DNA of 34,969 nucleotides from Burkholderiaceae bacterium (GCA_031266815.1 JAISAG010000076.1:1-34969); one strand, 5' to 3'. Positions 1-13,841 are shown, counted from the stretch's first letter. Program-made: numbers and translations. Notes: generated from the sequence alone by a model not told the origin.

Positions 1-4
1 CACC

Positions 5-1147
5 ATGCTGAAATTGAGAACGGCCTGCACCACAGAAATAGACGATGTGGCACTGGCTGTTGACGACATTTTGGCGCAAATCGGCAAAAACGGCGCATTG
101 TGCAAAAACAGCGTAGGCATCTTTTCCTGCTACTTCGAATTTCTGGAAAACGGCTTTGTCACCGCCTTGTGCAAAAGATTGCCGTTTGATGTCATCGGCA
201 ACACGGTCATGGGGTCCGCCACCAACGACAAGGCAGGACTGGAGATGTTTTCGCTGGCAGTCCTTACCAGCGATGATGTCAATTTCTCCACCGTCTTTTC
301 GAGCTCCATTGACGCGGATAATGTGGAACAGTGTATTGCTGACGCCTATGGCACCGCCCGCTCCAAATTGACAAGTGCGCCAGCGTTCATGCTCGCGCTG
401 GCGCCAACCATGAAGAATCTTTCTGGCGCGGTCATCCTGGAACAATTGGACCTCGCCAGCCACGGCGTGCCGACATTCGGCTCGCTTTCCAATGACTCTG
501 TTCTGACAATGGAACACGCCAGAACTGTCTGGAACGGGGAAATACACTCGACAAAACTGGCCTTGCTGCTGGTAGAAGGAGCCGTTACGCCACGCTTTTT
601 TATTTCTTCCATTTCCGCCCGCAATATCTTTCAGTACCGGGCGAAAATTACGGATGCGGAAAAATGCATCATCAAGCATGTCAATGACCTGACCGCACGG
701 GAATATTTTCTTTCCCTGGGTCTCAACGAAGATGACCTGCATTCTGTTCCCATTCTGGTGGACTACGCAGACGGCACCAGACCTATCGCGGCGCATGTAT
801 ATGGCACAACGGAGGAAGGATACGCCCTGTGCGGCGCGGAAACGCCAATCGGCTCAACGCTGATGATCGGCAAAATGGACTATCACGGTGTATTGAGCAC
901 GGCAGAAGAAGTGCTGGAGCAGGCTCTGTCGGAAACGGACATACACGGCATACTCATGTTCCCGTGTTATTCCCGCATACTCGTCTTGTCCCCGCGTGCA
1001 GAGGACGAAATGGAGAAGATACGCACACTCGTCGGCACCATCCCTTTCTGGCTTTCCTACAGCGGCGGCGAGATGTGCCCGGTTTCCAACAAGGACCACA
1101 CTTTCAACCGCTTCCACAACCTGAGTTACGTACTGTGCGTTTTTTGA
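5..1147 (+). CDS. FIST N/C domain-containing sensory protein
   Basis: 380 aa ORF; overall FIST-like organisation with C-terminal '...GILMFPCYSRILVL...TIPFWLSYSGGEMCPV...FHNLSYVLCVF'. Family assigned by eye. Confidence 0.75.
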   Translation: MLKLRTACTTEIDDVALAVDDILAQIGKNGALCKNSVGIFSCYFEFLENGFVTALCKRLPFDVIGNTVMGSATNDKAGLEMFSLAVLTSDDVNFSTVFSSSIDADNVEQCIADAYGTARSKLTSAPAFMLALAPTMKNLSGAVILEQLDLASHGVPTFGSLSNDSVLTMEHARTVWNGEIHSTKLALLLVEGAVTPRFFISSISARNIFQYRAKITDAEKCIIKHVNDLTAREYFLSLGLNEDDLHSVPILVDYADGTRPIAAHVYGTTEEGYALCGAETPIGSTLMIGKMDYHGVLSTAEEVLEQALSETDIHGILMFPCYSRILVLSPRAEDEMEKIRTLVGTIPFWLSYSGGEMCPVSNKDHTFNRFHNLSYVLCVF

Positions 1148-1164
1148 GCGGGCAGGTATCCCAA

Positions 1165-1718
1165 TCAGTCGGCTCGCCGCGAATCGTCAGTTGATTCGAA
1201 CGCTTCGGCGGTTTCCTTCATGGCATCTATGTACCCAAAGAGGGACATATCGTGCATCCTCATGGGATACAGTATCCCCTGCAAATGGTCGCACTCGTGC
1301 TGCACAACACGCGAATGAAAGTGGCTGGCAACGCGATTGACCGGGTTGCCATACTGGTCCGTTCCCTCATAGCGTATTTTCGCCCAGCGGGAAACTACCC
1401 CTCTCATGCCCGGCAATGACAGGCATCCTTCCCACCCTTCTTCCTGTTCCTCTCCGAGTGGCGTGAGAACCGGATTGAGCAGAATGGTCCTGGGTACGGC
1501 AATTTCTTCGGGCGCACCCGAAGGGGTGTCAAAACCGAATATGACCAGCCGGAGGGGAACCCCAATCTGTGGAGCGGCAAGTCCGGCGCCATCCGCCGCC
1601 GCCATGGTATCAAACATGTCCTGAATCAGCGCCTCCAGTTCCGGTGTCCCCAGCCGGGTTACCGGCTTGCTTGGGCGCAGCAGCCGCGGGTCTCCCATTT
1701 TCAGGATCGGACGGACAC

Positions 1719-1722
<4 letters not shown>
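1165..1722 (-). CDS. def: Peptide deformylase
   Basis: All three deformylase motifs: [27 protein letters not shown]. Start overlaps the galU stop (ATGA-type). Confidence 0.96.
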
Positions 1723-4674
<2,952 letters not shown>

Positions 4675-5967
4675 TCAATTGAACAGGCGCAACGCCCGTA
4701 AAGACCCCGCAGGAATCCCTGCGGCGGACATGTCGGCGTAAAACGCACCGACCTGTTCTGCAATGACTTCCAGCGTTTTGTCTGACAGATGGGTCTCTGC
4801 GTCATCCAGCAACACGCCGCCCAACCTCCTGCACAGCGCTTCCGCGCACTGCCGCAGCGTGGAAAACCCGTTTCTTTCTTCTGCAACGCAAGTAACATCC
4901 AGAAAAATGGTCAGCCGCTCCACGGTTTCCGCCGTGGCAGATACGTTGGTCTGCACCGAGAACAGCGCGCTGCCATCACGGTCATACCGGACAAAAGTGC
5001 CGTCTGTTTCCATGCGCAAGCTTTCCTGTTCCAGAACGCGGACCAGCGTCCGAATTTCCCAGGGAGCCCCATCACTGCATATGTTAATCCCCAACCTGAC
5101 ATCATGTCCGATCACAAACTGGTACAACCGGTTCGCCGCAGACAAAACCACCGCCATATCCGGCACTTCCAGTTCTGCCCGGATTTCCTCCACCAGGCTG
5201 CGGAGGTGAGCAATGAACTGGGCATATTCCGCCTCACTGATCGCCGCCGTCCGATCAGCCATCTGAACACCCACGATCAACTGATGATAGACCTTGCCCG
5301 GCATAATGCGCAGCCACTCCCCCGCATCTGCCCGTGTTTCTTTCGTCAAACCGATGCAGTTTATCGGCTTGCTCCCCGCATAACGGCAGCTTTGCAGCAG
5401 GGAAAGCAGTTTCTCTCCCCATACCGGCTGATTCGGATACAGTGCAATCCGGTAGTCAATCATCTCGTCCACAGGCAATGCCCGGGAAATGGGTTGGTCA
5501 TCCGAAAGTGTGTCATCTGCAGGCACATCGGATGCCTCTTCCTGAGCGACCGTGTCCGGCTCCGGCGCGACAGGGGACTCAGCGCCCGACGGCGCGACTG
5601 CCTCGCCGGAAGGGGTGACGGAAATACTGTCGGAAGACATCACCAGAACCGGATTCACGGGTACTGGTTCCGTGTCCGCGGATTCGGCCTGCCCGGCATC
5701 CTGTGGCGCATCCTGTCCAAGCGCCTGCCCGATTCCGTCCTCTCCGCTTTGCTCTGCACCCAGCACCGGCTCGCGCTTTGTGCCACTTTGTGGCGGCGCA
5801 TCCACAGGCACCGATTGCATCAAGATGTCTTCCGGCAGATGCGAGAATCCCTGTTCGACACTTTTTCTCGCCCGGTATTCCTGCCATTTGTTGTACGCGA
5901 CGACAGCAACGATGATCACGACACCAATCGTGATCAGGCTCGCTTGCAGATCGGTCAGCCCCATCAT
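4675..5967 (-). CDS. zipA: Cell division protein ZipA-like
   Basis: N-terminal TM anchor (LITIGVVIIVAVVAYNKWQEYRARK), long Pro/Glu/Ala-rich linker, C-terminal ZipA-type FtsZ-binding domain; located between smc and ligA. Confidence 0.85.
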   Translation of the reverse strand: MMGLTDLQASLITIGVVIIVAVVAYNKWQEYRARKSVEQGFSHLPEDILMQSVPVDAPPQSGTKREPVLGAEQSGEDGIGQALGQDAPQDAGQAESADTEPVPVNPVLVMSSDSISVTPSGEAVAPSGAESPVAPEPDTVAQEEASDVPADDTLSDDQPISRALPVDEMIDYRIALYPNQPVWGEKLLSLLQSCRYAGSKPINCIGLTKETRADAGEWLRIMPGKVYHQLIVGVQMADRTAAISEAEYAQFIAHLRSLVEEIRAELEVPDMAVVLSAANRLYQFVIGHDVRLGINICSDGAPWEIRTLVRVLEQESLRMETDGTFVRYDRDGSALFSVQTNVSATAETVERLTIFLDVTCVAEERNGFSTLRQCAEALCRRLGGVLLDDAETHLSDKTLEVIAEQVGAFYADMSAAGIPAGSLRALRLFN

Positions 5968-8900
5968 GCTGTCAGCCCCTCTTGAGACAATTCCGCCGCC
6001 TCTTCCATATCCACGGCGACAATCCGCGACACGCCCTGTTCCTGCATGGTAACCCCTATCAGTTGCTGCGCCATTTCCATTGCTATTTTATTATGCGAAA
6101 CGAAAAGAAACTGTGTTTTGTCCGACATGCGCCTGACCATGTTGCAAAAACGCTCTGTGTTGGCATCATCCAGCGGCGCATCTACTTCGTCCAGCAAGCA
6201 GAACGGTGCTGGATTCAACTGAAAAAGGGAAAACACCAGCGCGATTGCTGCCAGCGCTTTTTCTCCTCCTGAAAGCAGGTGAATGGTCACATTTTTCTTC
6301 CCCGGAGGATGCACCATAATCTGCACCCCTGCATCCAGAATTTCGTCTCCCGTCATGATGAGCGATGCCTGCCCGCCGCCGAACAGTATGGGGAACAATT
6401 CCGACAAGTGTCCGTTCACCTGGTCAAAAGTGTTTTGCAGAAGCGCCCGGGATTCGCGGTCAATCTGCCGAATGGCTTCTTCCAGTGTGTGAATCGCGGA
6501 TGTCACATCGGCATGCTGTTCCTCAAAAAATTGTCTGCGCTGCTGTGATTCGGTCAATTCTTCCGCCGCCGCCAGATTGACCGCGCCCAACCCCACAATG
6601 ACTGACGCCAGGCGCGCGATTTCCGCCGACAACAACTCTGCGGTCATATCAGGATGCAGGCGGGTAAGCAGCGCGGAGATATCGCTCTCTCCTTCTTCCA
6701 GCTTCTGGATATATTGTTCCATGCGGATGCGCGCGGACTGCTCTGCCAGTTGCAAATTGACGATTTTCTCTCTCTGCGGTTGCAACTCCCTTTCCGCCAA
6801 CAGCCGTTGCTCCTGGGCCTCACGTAACGCCTGACCCGCTTCATCCAGCTTTTGCCGCAACAGCGTCAGGCGATTTTCCTGCGATACGCGCTGATCCAGC
6901 AATACCTGCAAATTGTCCCGTGCCACATGGTCATCCAGTTCTTCAAGTGAGAGTCGGCTCTGCCCCATGTCGTCCGACAGTTGTGCCACTTGTTCCCGTG
7001 CTGTCCCAATGTGCCTGTCCAGTTCATCCATCCGCTTCTTCTGCGCCTCTTCCTGAAAGGCTATTTCCTGCGCTTTTCTCTCTCCTTCCCGGATGCACTG
7101 TTGCAGCGCCTGCCATTTTTCTTCTCTTTCTTCCAGGTCGCCGCGACTTGCCTCTTCCCACAACTGACACTCGGACAACGAGGCATCCAGCGCCTCCATG
7201 CGTGCTTCCTCCGAAGCGCACAAGCTGCCCTGTTCCGCTTCCTGTGCCCCGATTTCCGCCAGAAGCAATTCAATCTGGTCCTGCCGATGCAAGAAGTGGT
7301 CACGCGATTCGGAAAGCCGCACAACCTGCAGCTGCAAGGTGTGCAGTTCCCGTGTCAGCGCGGTCGCCTGCTGATGCTTTTGCTGCATCTCCCGGTGACA
7401 CAGGTCAACCTCGGATTCCCGTGCCGACAAGCAAGCCTTCTCCGCTTCCAGGGCGCTCTTTTCTCCCTGTTGCGCCTCTTGCAAGGCTTCTATCTCCTTT
7501 TGCCGCACCAGCACCCCTTCTGTTTCCGATTCGGCAGCATAAAAACACACGCTGTGACGATCAACGATGTGCCCTTCCCTTAACACAAAACACGCGCCTT
7601 CCGGCAACGCTCGCCGCTGCGCCAGCGCTTCCTTCATGCTGGACGCTGCATAGACGTCGTGCAACCAGTTATGCAACACTGCCGCGCAGAGTTCATCCTG
7701 AATGCGGAGAAGCCGGACAAAAGGGGCCCAGCCTGTCTTTTCCGGACTGTTTTTTCCCTCCGGCAGCAGCGCGGGAGGCATTGAGTAGAAACTGATCCGG
7801 GCTTTCGGCGGATCGGACGCCAGCGCTTCAGTCCATTCAAGCCGCGACAGATTTCGCGCCTGCGTTCTGCTTCCCAAAAGCGATTCCAGCGCGACTTCCC
7901 ACCCCTGCTCCACCTGCAATTGGGGAAGCAGCATCTGCAAACCGGACAATTCGTACTCCCGCAGCCACTGGTCAAGCCGTGTGTGGGACAACGCGCTCTC
8001 CTGCAACTGCAACAAGGCAGAAAGACGTGCTTCCATATGCACCAGTCCGGCAAGGCGCTGTTCCACCTTTTCCTGCCACACACGCCTGTTTTCTTCCTTG
8101 TCCGGGCAGCTATCCTGTAATACTGTCAACGCCGCGTGGCATGCATCCAGCGCTTCTTCCTTTTCCGCATATTCCGCACGCAAGCGGGCAAGCTGCCCCT
8201 CGTCCGGCACATCCATCCGGTCTCTTTCCCGCAGCAGGCGTTCTCGCCGCTGCGCCAGCCCGGACAAGGTGGCGGTCGCATTTTGATGGTTGGCAGAGGA
8301 CAACGCTATTTCCTGCTGTATCTGCATAACCTTGTCGTGCCATTCTGCCCTTTTTTCCTGCGCCTGCCGCCACGCCTTTTCTACATCGGGTAGCTCAACG
8401 AGCCATTGCGCCACTTCTTCCCGTGCCACGCCTCCCTGGTCCAGCAATGCGACTTGCCGGGCACGGGCACGTACCAATTCTTCCTGGCTGTCCGCCTCCT
8501 GCTGCTGCCACTGCTCTTGCTGCCGAATACAGATATCTATCTGCGCCTGGATGCGCTGACGCGACTCCATAACATGGCGAATTTCCGCTTCCACGCCCCC
8601 GATACCGGCATTAGTCTGATACAGCGCCCCTTGCGCCGCGTGCAACTCGTCTCCCGCGCTCGCGTGAGACTGTCTCAGGGATTCAATCAGATTGTCGTAC
8701 CGCAGCACATCGGCGCTGTTTTTTTCCAGCGCTCCCTTGGCTTCCCGCGTCTGCGCCCCCAGCAGGATGTATTCCTGCTCCGCCTTTTGTTTTTCCAGCA
8801 GCCAAAGCAATTCCTGCTTCTCCGCCTGCTCCTTTTGCTGGGAGAGGTAACGTGCCGCGATGGCGGCCTGCTCTTCCAGCCGGCCCACATGCTGATTTAT

Positions 8901-9500
8901 TTCACGGAGAATATCTTCTACCCGAACCAGGTTTTCCCGCGTGTCGTGCAGGCGATTTTCAGTTTCCCGCCGACGCTCCCTGTACCGCGACACGCCTGCG
9001 GCTTCTTCCAGAAAAACCCGCAATTCTTCCGGGCGCGCCTCTATGATGCGGGCTATCATGCCCTGACCGATGATGGCGTACGCGCGCGGCCCCAAACCAG
9101 TACCCATGAAAATATCGCGCACATCACGGCGGCGGACTGTCATGCTGTTAACGTGGTAGGATGCGTTGCCATCCCGGGTCAGCACCCGCCGTACAGCCAA
9201 TTCACCATACTTTCCCCACTGCCCTCCGGCGCGCCCTTCCGCGTTATCGAAAGCCAGTTCGACCGATGCCCTTCCAGAAGGATTTCGTTGTGCCGTTCCA
9301 TTAAAAATCACATCACGCATGGATTCTCCGCGCAGTTCGGAGGCGCGTGACTCACCCAGGACCCAACGCACAGCATCCATGATATTGGACTTGCCGCAAC
9401 CATTGGGCCCAACGATTCCCACGAGTTGTCCCCGCACCTGGATGCTGGTAGGGTCAACAAACGACTTGAATCCGGACAGTCGGATGGCGGTCAGCCTCAT
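5964..9500 (-). CDS. smc: Chromosome segregation protein SMC
   Basis: 1178 aa; Walker A GIVGPNGCGKSNIMDAVRWVLGES, long coiled coils, signature LLSGGEKALAAIALVFSLF and Walker B PFCLLDEVDAPLDDANTERF. Confidence 0.97.
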   Translation of the reverse strand: MRLTAIRLSGFKSFVDPTSIQVRGQLVGIVGPNGCGKSNIMDAVRWVLGESRASELRGESMRDVIFNGTAQRNPSGRASVELAFDNAEGRAGGQWGKYGELAVRRVLTRDGNASYHVNSMTVRRRDVRDIFMGTGLGPRAYAIIGQGMIARIIEARPEELRVFLEEAAGVSRYRERRRETENRLHDTRENLVRVEDILREINQHVGRLEEQAAIAARYLSQQKEQAEKQELLWLLEKQKAEQEYILLGAQTREAKGALEKNSADVLRYDNLIESLRQSHASAGDELHAAQGALYQTNAGIGGVEAEIRHVMESRQRIQAQIDICIRQQEQWQQQEADSQEELVRARARQVALLDQGGVAREEVAQWLVELPDVEKAWRQAQEKRAEWHDKVMQIQQEIALSSANHQNATATLSGLAQRRERLLRERDRMDVPDEGQLARLRAEYAEKEEALDACHAALTVLQDSCPDKEENRRVWQEKVEQRLAGLVHMEARLSALLQLQESALSHTRLDQWLREYELSGLQMLLPQLQVEQGWEVALESLLGSRTQARNLSRLEWTEALASDPPKARISFYSMPPALLPEGKNSPEKTGWAPFVRLLRIQDELCAAVLHNWLHDVYAASSMKEALAQRRALPEGACFVLREGHIVDRHSVCFYAAESETEGVLVRQKEIEALQEAQQGEKSALEAEKACLSARESEVDLCHREMQQKHQQATALTRELHTLQLQVVRLSESRDHFLHRQDQIELLLAEIGAQEAEQGSLCASEEARMEALDASLSECQLWEEASRGDLEEREEKWQALQQCIREGERKAQEIAFQEEAQKKRMDELDRHIGTAREQVAQLSDDMGQSRLSLEELDDHVARDNLQVLLDQRVSQENRLTLLRQKLDEAGQALREAQEQRLLAERELQPQREKIVNLQLAEQSARIRMEQYIQKLEEGESDISALLTRLHPDMTAELLSAEIARLASVIVGLGAVNLAAAEELTESQQRRQFFEEQHADVTSAIHTLEEAIRQIDRESRALLQNTFDQVNGHLSELFPILFGGGQASLIMTGDEILDAGVQIMVHPPGKKNVTIHLLSGGEKALAAIALVFSLFQLNPAPFCLLDEVDAPLDDANTERFCNMVRRMSDKTQFLFVSHNKIAMEMAQQLIGVTMQEQGVSRIVAVDMEEAAELSQEGLTA

Positions 9501-9568
9501 GGTTCGATACCACAGGATTTAAAGGAGCCCATCATACCATTTGGCCTGCCCGGCATGAAGGAGAAATG

Positions 9569-9577
9569 TGCTACAAT
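9569..9577 (+). promoter_or_regulatory. Candidate extended -10 promoter (TGCTACAAT) for msrA
   Basis: TGnTACAAT about 54 nt upstream of msrA ATG; no convincing -35. Confidence 0.35.
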
Positions 9578-9630
9578 GACAGCCGTGTCGGTTTGGCAAT
9601 CCGTTTCGTCTGTGCGGGAGTCATGACATC

Positions 9631-10149
9631 ATGAAAGAAGAAATCGCAACATTGGGTGGGGGGTGCTTCTGGTGTGTGGAAGCCGTTTTTCGCTACACCA
9701 AGGGCGTTATATCCACCGTTTCAGGCTATGCGGGCGGGCATGTCTCGAACCCGACCTACGGCGATGTATGCGGCGGCAAGACAGGGCATGCCGAAGTGGT
9801 GCAGATGACGTTCGACAGCGACAGTGTGTCGTACCTCGACCTGCTGGAGGTATTCTTCGCCACGCACGACCCTACCACGCTCAACCGACAGGGGAGCGAT
9901 GTAGGACCGCAATACCGTTCCGTTGTTTTTTTTCATTCGCCTGAGCAGGAAAAGAGCGCCCGGACACTGATTGCGGAACTGGAGAGGGTGACCCGAAAGC
10001 ACCTCGTTACAGAGGTCATCCCCTTTTCCACGTTCTACCCCGCCGACGACAACCACCAGAATTATTTCAACACGCACCGCGACCAGCCATACTGTACGCT
10101 TGTGGTCGCGCCAAAGATACAGCAGCTTCCCAGACGATACCTGAAGTAG
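9631..10149 (+). CDS. msrA: Peptide-methionine (S)-S-oxide reductase MsrA
   Basis: GGGCFWCVEAVF active-site motif, GYAGG, GHAEVVQ, DNHQNYF. Confidence 0.96.
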   Translation: MKEEIATLGGGCFWCVEAVFRYTKGVISTVSGYAGGHVSNPTYGDVCGGKTGHAEVVQMTFDSDSVSYLDLLEVFFATHDPTTLNRQGSDVGPQYRSVVFFHSPEQEKSARTLIAELERVTRKHLVTEVIPFSTFYPADDNHQNYFNTHRDQPYCTLVVAPKIQQLPRRYLK

Positions 10150-10199
10150 CCAGAGGAGGCCCGCCAGCCGATCCGCGCGCACCCAAGGGAACGCGGCAG

Positions 10200-11477
10200 C
10201 TATGCCGTACCGTACATGTAGCGCCGCGACATGGGGAGCAGCGGATTTGTCCTGCCGGACCGGGTGCAAACGACCTGAAAAACGCTGACCCTGTCCACGG
10301 AAAAGGCGTACGCACAACCAGCGAGATAAACACGCCAAATGCGGTAACGCCTCTCGTCCGTCAGTGTCCTGATTTTCGCCGCGCTGTTTTCGAAGTTTTC
10401 CGCCCAGAGCGCACAGGTTCTGGCGTAATGGTGACGCAAGTTCTCTACGTCCAGCGCTTCAAGCCCCCCTTCCTGCATGTCTTTAAGCACCTTGCCGATG
10501 TGGGGAAGCTCGCCGTGAGGGAAAACATACTTCTCAATGAATTCTCCGCCACCAAACGGCGTCGCATTGCTGTCGTGATCGCACGAGGTGATGCCGTGGT
10601 TCATGGCAATCCCGTCGTCCGCCAACAAGTCGTGTATGATGCGGAAGTAGTGCGTGAGATAACGAAGCCCGACGTGCTCGAACATGCCGACGCTGGTAAT
10701 GCGGTCAAATTTTTCCGTGATGTCCCGGTAGTCCTGTATGCGGATTTCGACCCTGTCTGCCAACCCGGCTGCTTTCACTCGCTCTTTTGCCAACTGGTAC
10801 TGATTTTCCGAAAGGGTGATTCCCACACAGTTCGCCCCGAATTTTTCCGCGGCACGCATGACAAGCCCTCCCCATCCGCAACCAATGTCCAGCAGACGGT
10901 CTCCGGGACGGACGCGGATTTTCGTCAGGATATGGTCTATTTTCTTCAGCTGCGCGGTGGCGAGGTCTTCATCCCCATTTTCGAAGTAGGCACAGGAATA
11001 CACCATCCGCGGGTCAAGCCAAGCCTGATAAAACTCGTTGGAGACATCGTAGTGGTAGTGGATGGCTTCCTTGTCCACCTTCCTGTTATGGAAGCCACCA
11101 AAATACCGCCTGAAACGGGACGCCCTGTACGATGCCGCGTTATCGGACGTGCGCGCCAGCGCATTCGCCACGTCTATCATGTCTTTCAGGCTGCCATCTA
11201 CCTGAATTTTACCCTCAACGTAAGCGGCACCCAGATTATCCAGCGAGGGATTGAGCAGACAACTGAGCGAACCCAACGCGGGAAAGCGAATGGTCACACG
11301 TGCTTCCTCGTCACCCAGGTGGAATGTTTGACCATTCCACAACTCTATCTTGAGGGGCAGAGAGGAGTGTTTTTTGAACTGATTCACCCAACTGACAAGT
11401 CTCTTTTCCCAGAACACGCCCATTCTCCTTCTGTTACTGAAAAACAACCGATGCTCACCACTAACGTATCGGAACAT
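10200..11477 (-). CDS. cfa: Cyclopropane-fatty-acyl-phospholipid synthase family protein
   Basis: SAM-binding LLDIGCGWGGLVMRAAEKFGANCVGITLSENQ; GMFEHVGLRYLTHYF; YFENGDEDLATAQ. True start may be internal (e.g. MGVFWEKRL). Confidence 0.9.
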   Translation of the reverse strand: MFRYVSGEHRLFFSNRRRMGVFWEKRLVSWVNQFKKHSSLPLKIELWNGQTFHLGDEEARVTIRFPALGSLSCLLNPSLDNLGAAYVEGKIQVDGSLKDMIDVANALARTSDNAASYRASRFRRYFGGFHNRKVDKEAIHYHYDVSNEFYQAWLDPRMVYSCAYFENGDEDLATAQLKKIDHILTKIRVRPGDRLLDIGCGWGGLVMRAAEKFGANCVGITLSENQYQLAKERVKAAGLADRVEIRIQDYRDITEKFDRITSVGMFEHVGLRYLTHYFRIIHDLLADDGIAMNHGITSCDHDSNATPFGGGEFIEKYVFPHGELPHIGKVLKDMQEGGLEALDVENLRHHYARTCALWAENFENSAAKIRTLTDERRYRIWRVYLAGCAYAFSVDRVSVFQVVCTRSGRTNPLLPMSRRYMYGTA

Positions 11478-11571
11478 GTTACCTGAAGTCCCTTATCGTG
11501 TCCAACGAAAAGTCGGTGAAAAATTTCCCTGGAACCAGCGGGAAAACCGCCCGGACGGGGGATCGCGCTGT

Positions 11572-12150
11572 TTACCCGGAAGCAGCGGCGCCGCACAGGG
11601 CCTCTTCCACAATCTCACACAGAATGTGGCCCAGCATGATGTGCATTTCCTGAATCCGGGGAGTATGGGAAGAGGGAACCGCAATCAGGATATCGGCTCG
11701 CGACATGGCTCGACCCTGCGCGCCAGTGAGACCGATTGTGCGGATATCCATTGTCTCCGCCGTCTCAAATGCCTTGATAACATTGCGGCTGTTGCCGCTG
11801 GTTGACAAGCCCACCAGCACATCTCCCGGACGACCATGCGCCATGACCTGCCTGACGAAAACATTTTCAAAACCGTAATCATTGCCAACGGCGGTCAGGG
11901 CGGAGGTATCACAATGCAGTGCCTGTGCATCCAGCGGGCGGCGGTCAAAAAGAAAACGCCCCGTGAATTCCGCCGCCAGATGCTGCGCATCCGCCGCAGA
12001 CCCTCCGTTGCCGCAAAACAGTACCCGCCCCCCTTTTTTCAGCGCGTCTGTCACCAACTCCGCCGCCTGCACCACTGCATCGGCGAGGGGCGGCATTTTC
12101 GCCAGCACCGCACCGTGCTGCTCTATCACATCCAGATATTTACTTCGCAT
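11572..12150 (-). CDS. gmhA: SIS-domain phosphoheptose isomerase (GmhA/DiaA family)
   Basis: VLFCGNGGSAADAQHLAAEFTGRF and GLSTSGNSRNVIKA SIS motifs; GmhA versus DiaA not resolved from sequence alone. Confidence 0.85.
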   Translation of the reverse strand: MRSKYLDVIEQHGAVLAKMPPLADAVVQAAELVTDALKKGGRVLFCGNGGSAADAQHLAAEFTGRFLFDRRPLDAQALHCDTSALTAVGNDYGFENVFVRQVMAHGRPGDVLVGLSTSGNSRNVIKAFETAETMDIRTIGLTGAQGRAMSRADILIAVPSSHTPRIQEMHIMLGHILCEIVEEALCGAAASG

Positions 12151-12437
12151 GATGCCCGTGCTCCCGCAATGATTCTGCCGCCGCCCTTGACCCGCGCCAG
12201 TGTATCATGCCGCCCGTTTCCATGCCATTGGCATGGTCTTCCGTTCCCGGCCCGTGATTTTCCCGCCGTCGCGCGCACAAACCCCGCTTCGCGGCACATT
12301 GACAGGCGTTGTATTCCGCACGCGCCGCAGCACCTTGCACACCGGACAACGAGATAACAAGTGCTTTGAATATGTCCCCGTTAGGCTTTATAGTATGCGG
12401 ATTGGATATGTTCAGCTACACGGAGGTGACAGAAGAG

Positions 12438-13841
12438 ATGGATATTGTCAAAACGTCTTTCAGCGGAAATCTGGTTATCGTTGGATTCGGGACTATCGCA
12501 CAGGCGGTACTGCCTTTGCTGCAAGAGCACCTGGATATGCCGCAGGGCAATGTGACGGTTGTTTCTCCCCATGCGAACCGGCGCGTCATTCACGCACTGG
12601 GAATCAAGCTGATTGACGTGGCACTTACCCCATCCAACTACGAGGAAACCCTGCGTCCCCTGCTGAAAAAAGGCGATTTCCTGCTCAATCTGTCTGTCAG
12701 CGTATCCAGTTTCGCCCTTATCCAGCTTTGTGCGAAAGAGGGCGCGCTCTACCTGGATACCTCCATCGAACCCTGGGAGGGCGGATATACGGATGTCGCC
12801 CTGTCTGTTGCTGATCGCTCCAATTACGCGCTGCGTGAGCAGGTGCTGGACTTTGGCAGGAAAAACCGAAACGCGCCCACCGCAATCGTATGCCAGGGCG
12901 CCAATCCGGGTGTTATCTCCGCTCTGGCGAAACAGGGATTGCTCGTCATGGCGGAAAAATGCGGACTGTCCGTCTCTCCCGCAAGCAGGGAAGAGTGGGC
13001 TGATCTCGCCTGCCGCCTCAATATCCGCACCATACAAGTTGCCGAATACGATTCGCAGGTCATCAACCGAAACAAGCGGATAGGGGAATTCATCAACACC
13101 TGGTCTGTTGACGGCTTGATCAGCGAATCCCTGCAACCGGCCGAACTGGGATGGGGAAGCCACGAGAAGACATTGCCGCTTGACGCCACAACCCATGCCA
13201 GCGGGTGTCAGTCCGCTATCATGCTGAACGCCCCCGGCGCCAGCGTCCACGTGCGGGGATGGACGCCGCTGGGCCCCTATATCGGATTTATGATCACGCA
13301 CAACGAATCCATCTCCATCGCGGATTATCTGACAATACGCGACGGCGACACGGTACGGTACCGACCCACCGTGTTCTATGCCTACCGCCCCAGTGACGCA
13401 ACCGTCCTTTCCCTGCATGAGATGGCGGGCCACTGTTGGCGGACGCCTCCCATCCAGACAACGGTATCCGATGAAATCACGAGCGGAGAAGATGTGTTGG
13501 GCGTCTTGCTGCTCGGCAATCCGGGGGGAGCGCTTTGGTACGGGTCGCGCATGTCGGTTGAGAAAGCCCGCAGACTGGCACCCTACAATAACGCAACCAG
13601 CATTCAGGTCGCCGCCGGGGTACTCTCAGGAATGTTGTATGCGATAGAACATCCCGCATTGGGCGTGATTGAGCCGGACGACGTGGACCACCAGTTCATG
13701 CTGCGGGTTGCCGCCCCCTATCTGGGCATCATCACGGGAGAATACAGCGACTGGAGCCCCGTGCAACACCGCAACTGGCCCATGGCGGAGCAAGTTGACC
13801 TGGACGATCCCTGGCAGTTTTCCAATTTCCGCGCCAGCTAA
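12438..13841 (+). CDS. hss: Homospermidine synthase
   Basis: Rossmann N-terminus LVIVGFGTIAQAVLPLL; YLDTSIEPWEGGY; QGANPGVISALAKQGL. Start set at ATG 12438, preceded by GGAGGT at 12422-12427; ORF track extends upstream to 12309. Confidence 0.88.
   Translation: MDIVKTSFSGNLVIVGFGTIAQAVLPLLQEHLDMPQGNVTVVSPHANRRVIHALGIKLIDVALTPSNYEETLRPLLKKGDFLLNLSVSVSSFALIQLCAKEGALYLDTSIEPWEGGYTDVALSVADRSNYALREQVLDFGRKNRNAPTAIVCQGANPGVISALAKQGLLVMAEKCGLSVSPASREEWADLACRLNIRTIQVAEYDSQVINRNKRIGEFINTWSVDGLISESLQPAELGWGSHEKTLPLDATTHASGCQSAIMLNAPGASVHVRGWTPLGPYIGFMITHNESISIADYLTIRDGDTVRYRPTVFYAYRPSDATVLSLHEMAGHCWRTPPIQTTVSDEITSGEDVLGVLLLGNPGGALWYGSRMSVEKARRLAPYNNATSIQVAAGVLSGMLYAIEHPALGVIEPDDVDHQFMLRVAAPYLGIITGEYSDWSPVQHRNWPMAEQVDLDDPWQFSNFRAS

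Noticed and set aside
4789-5985. 398-aa plus-strand ORF antisense to zipA
   Set aside because: Shadow ORF in GC-rich coding sequence; low-complexity Arg/His/Pro-rich translation, no domain motifs, and zipA is well supported.
8406-9350. 314-aa plus-strand ORF antisense to smc
   Set aside because: Antisense shadow of a clear SMC coding region; no recognisable motifs.
10428-11486. 352-aa plus-strand ORF antisense to cfa
   Set aside because: Shadow ORF; cfa has full SAM-methyltransferase motifs.
12381-13433. 350-aa minus-strand ORF antisense to hss
   Set aside because: Shadow ORF opposite a well supported homospermidine synthase.
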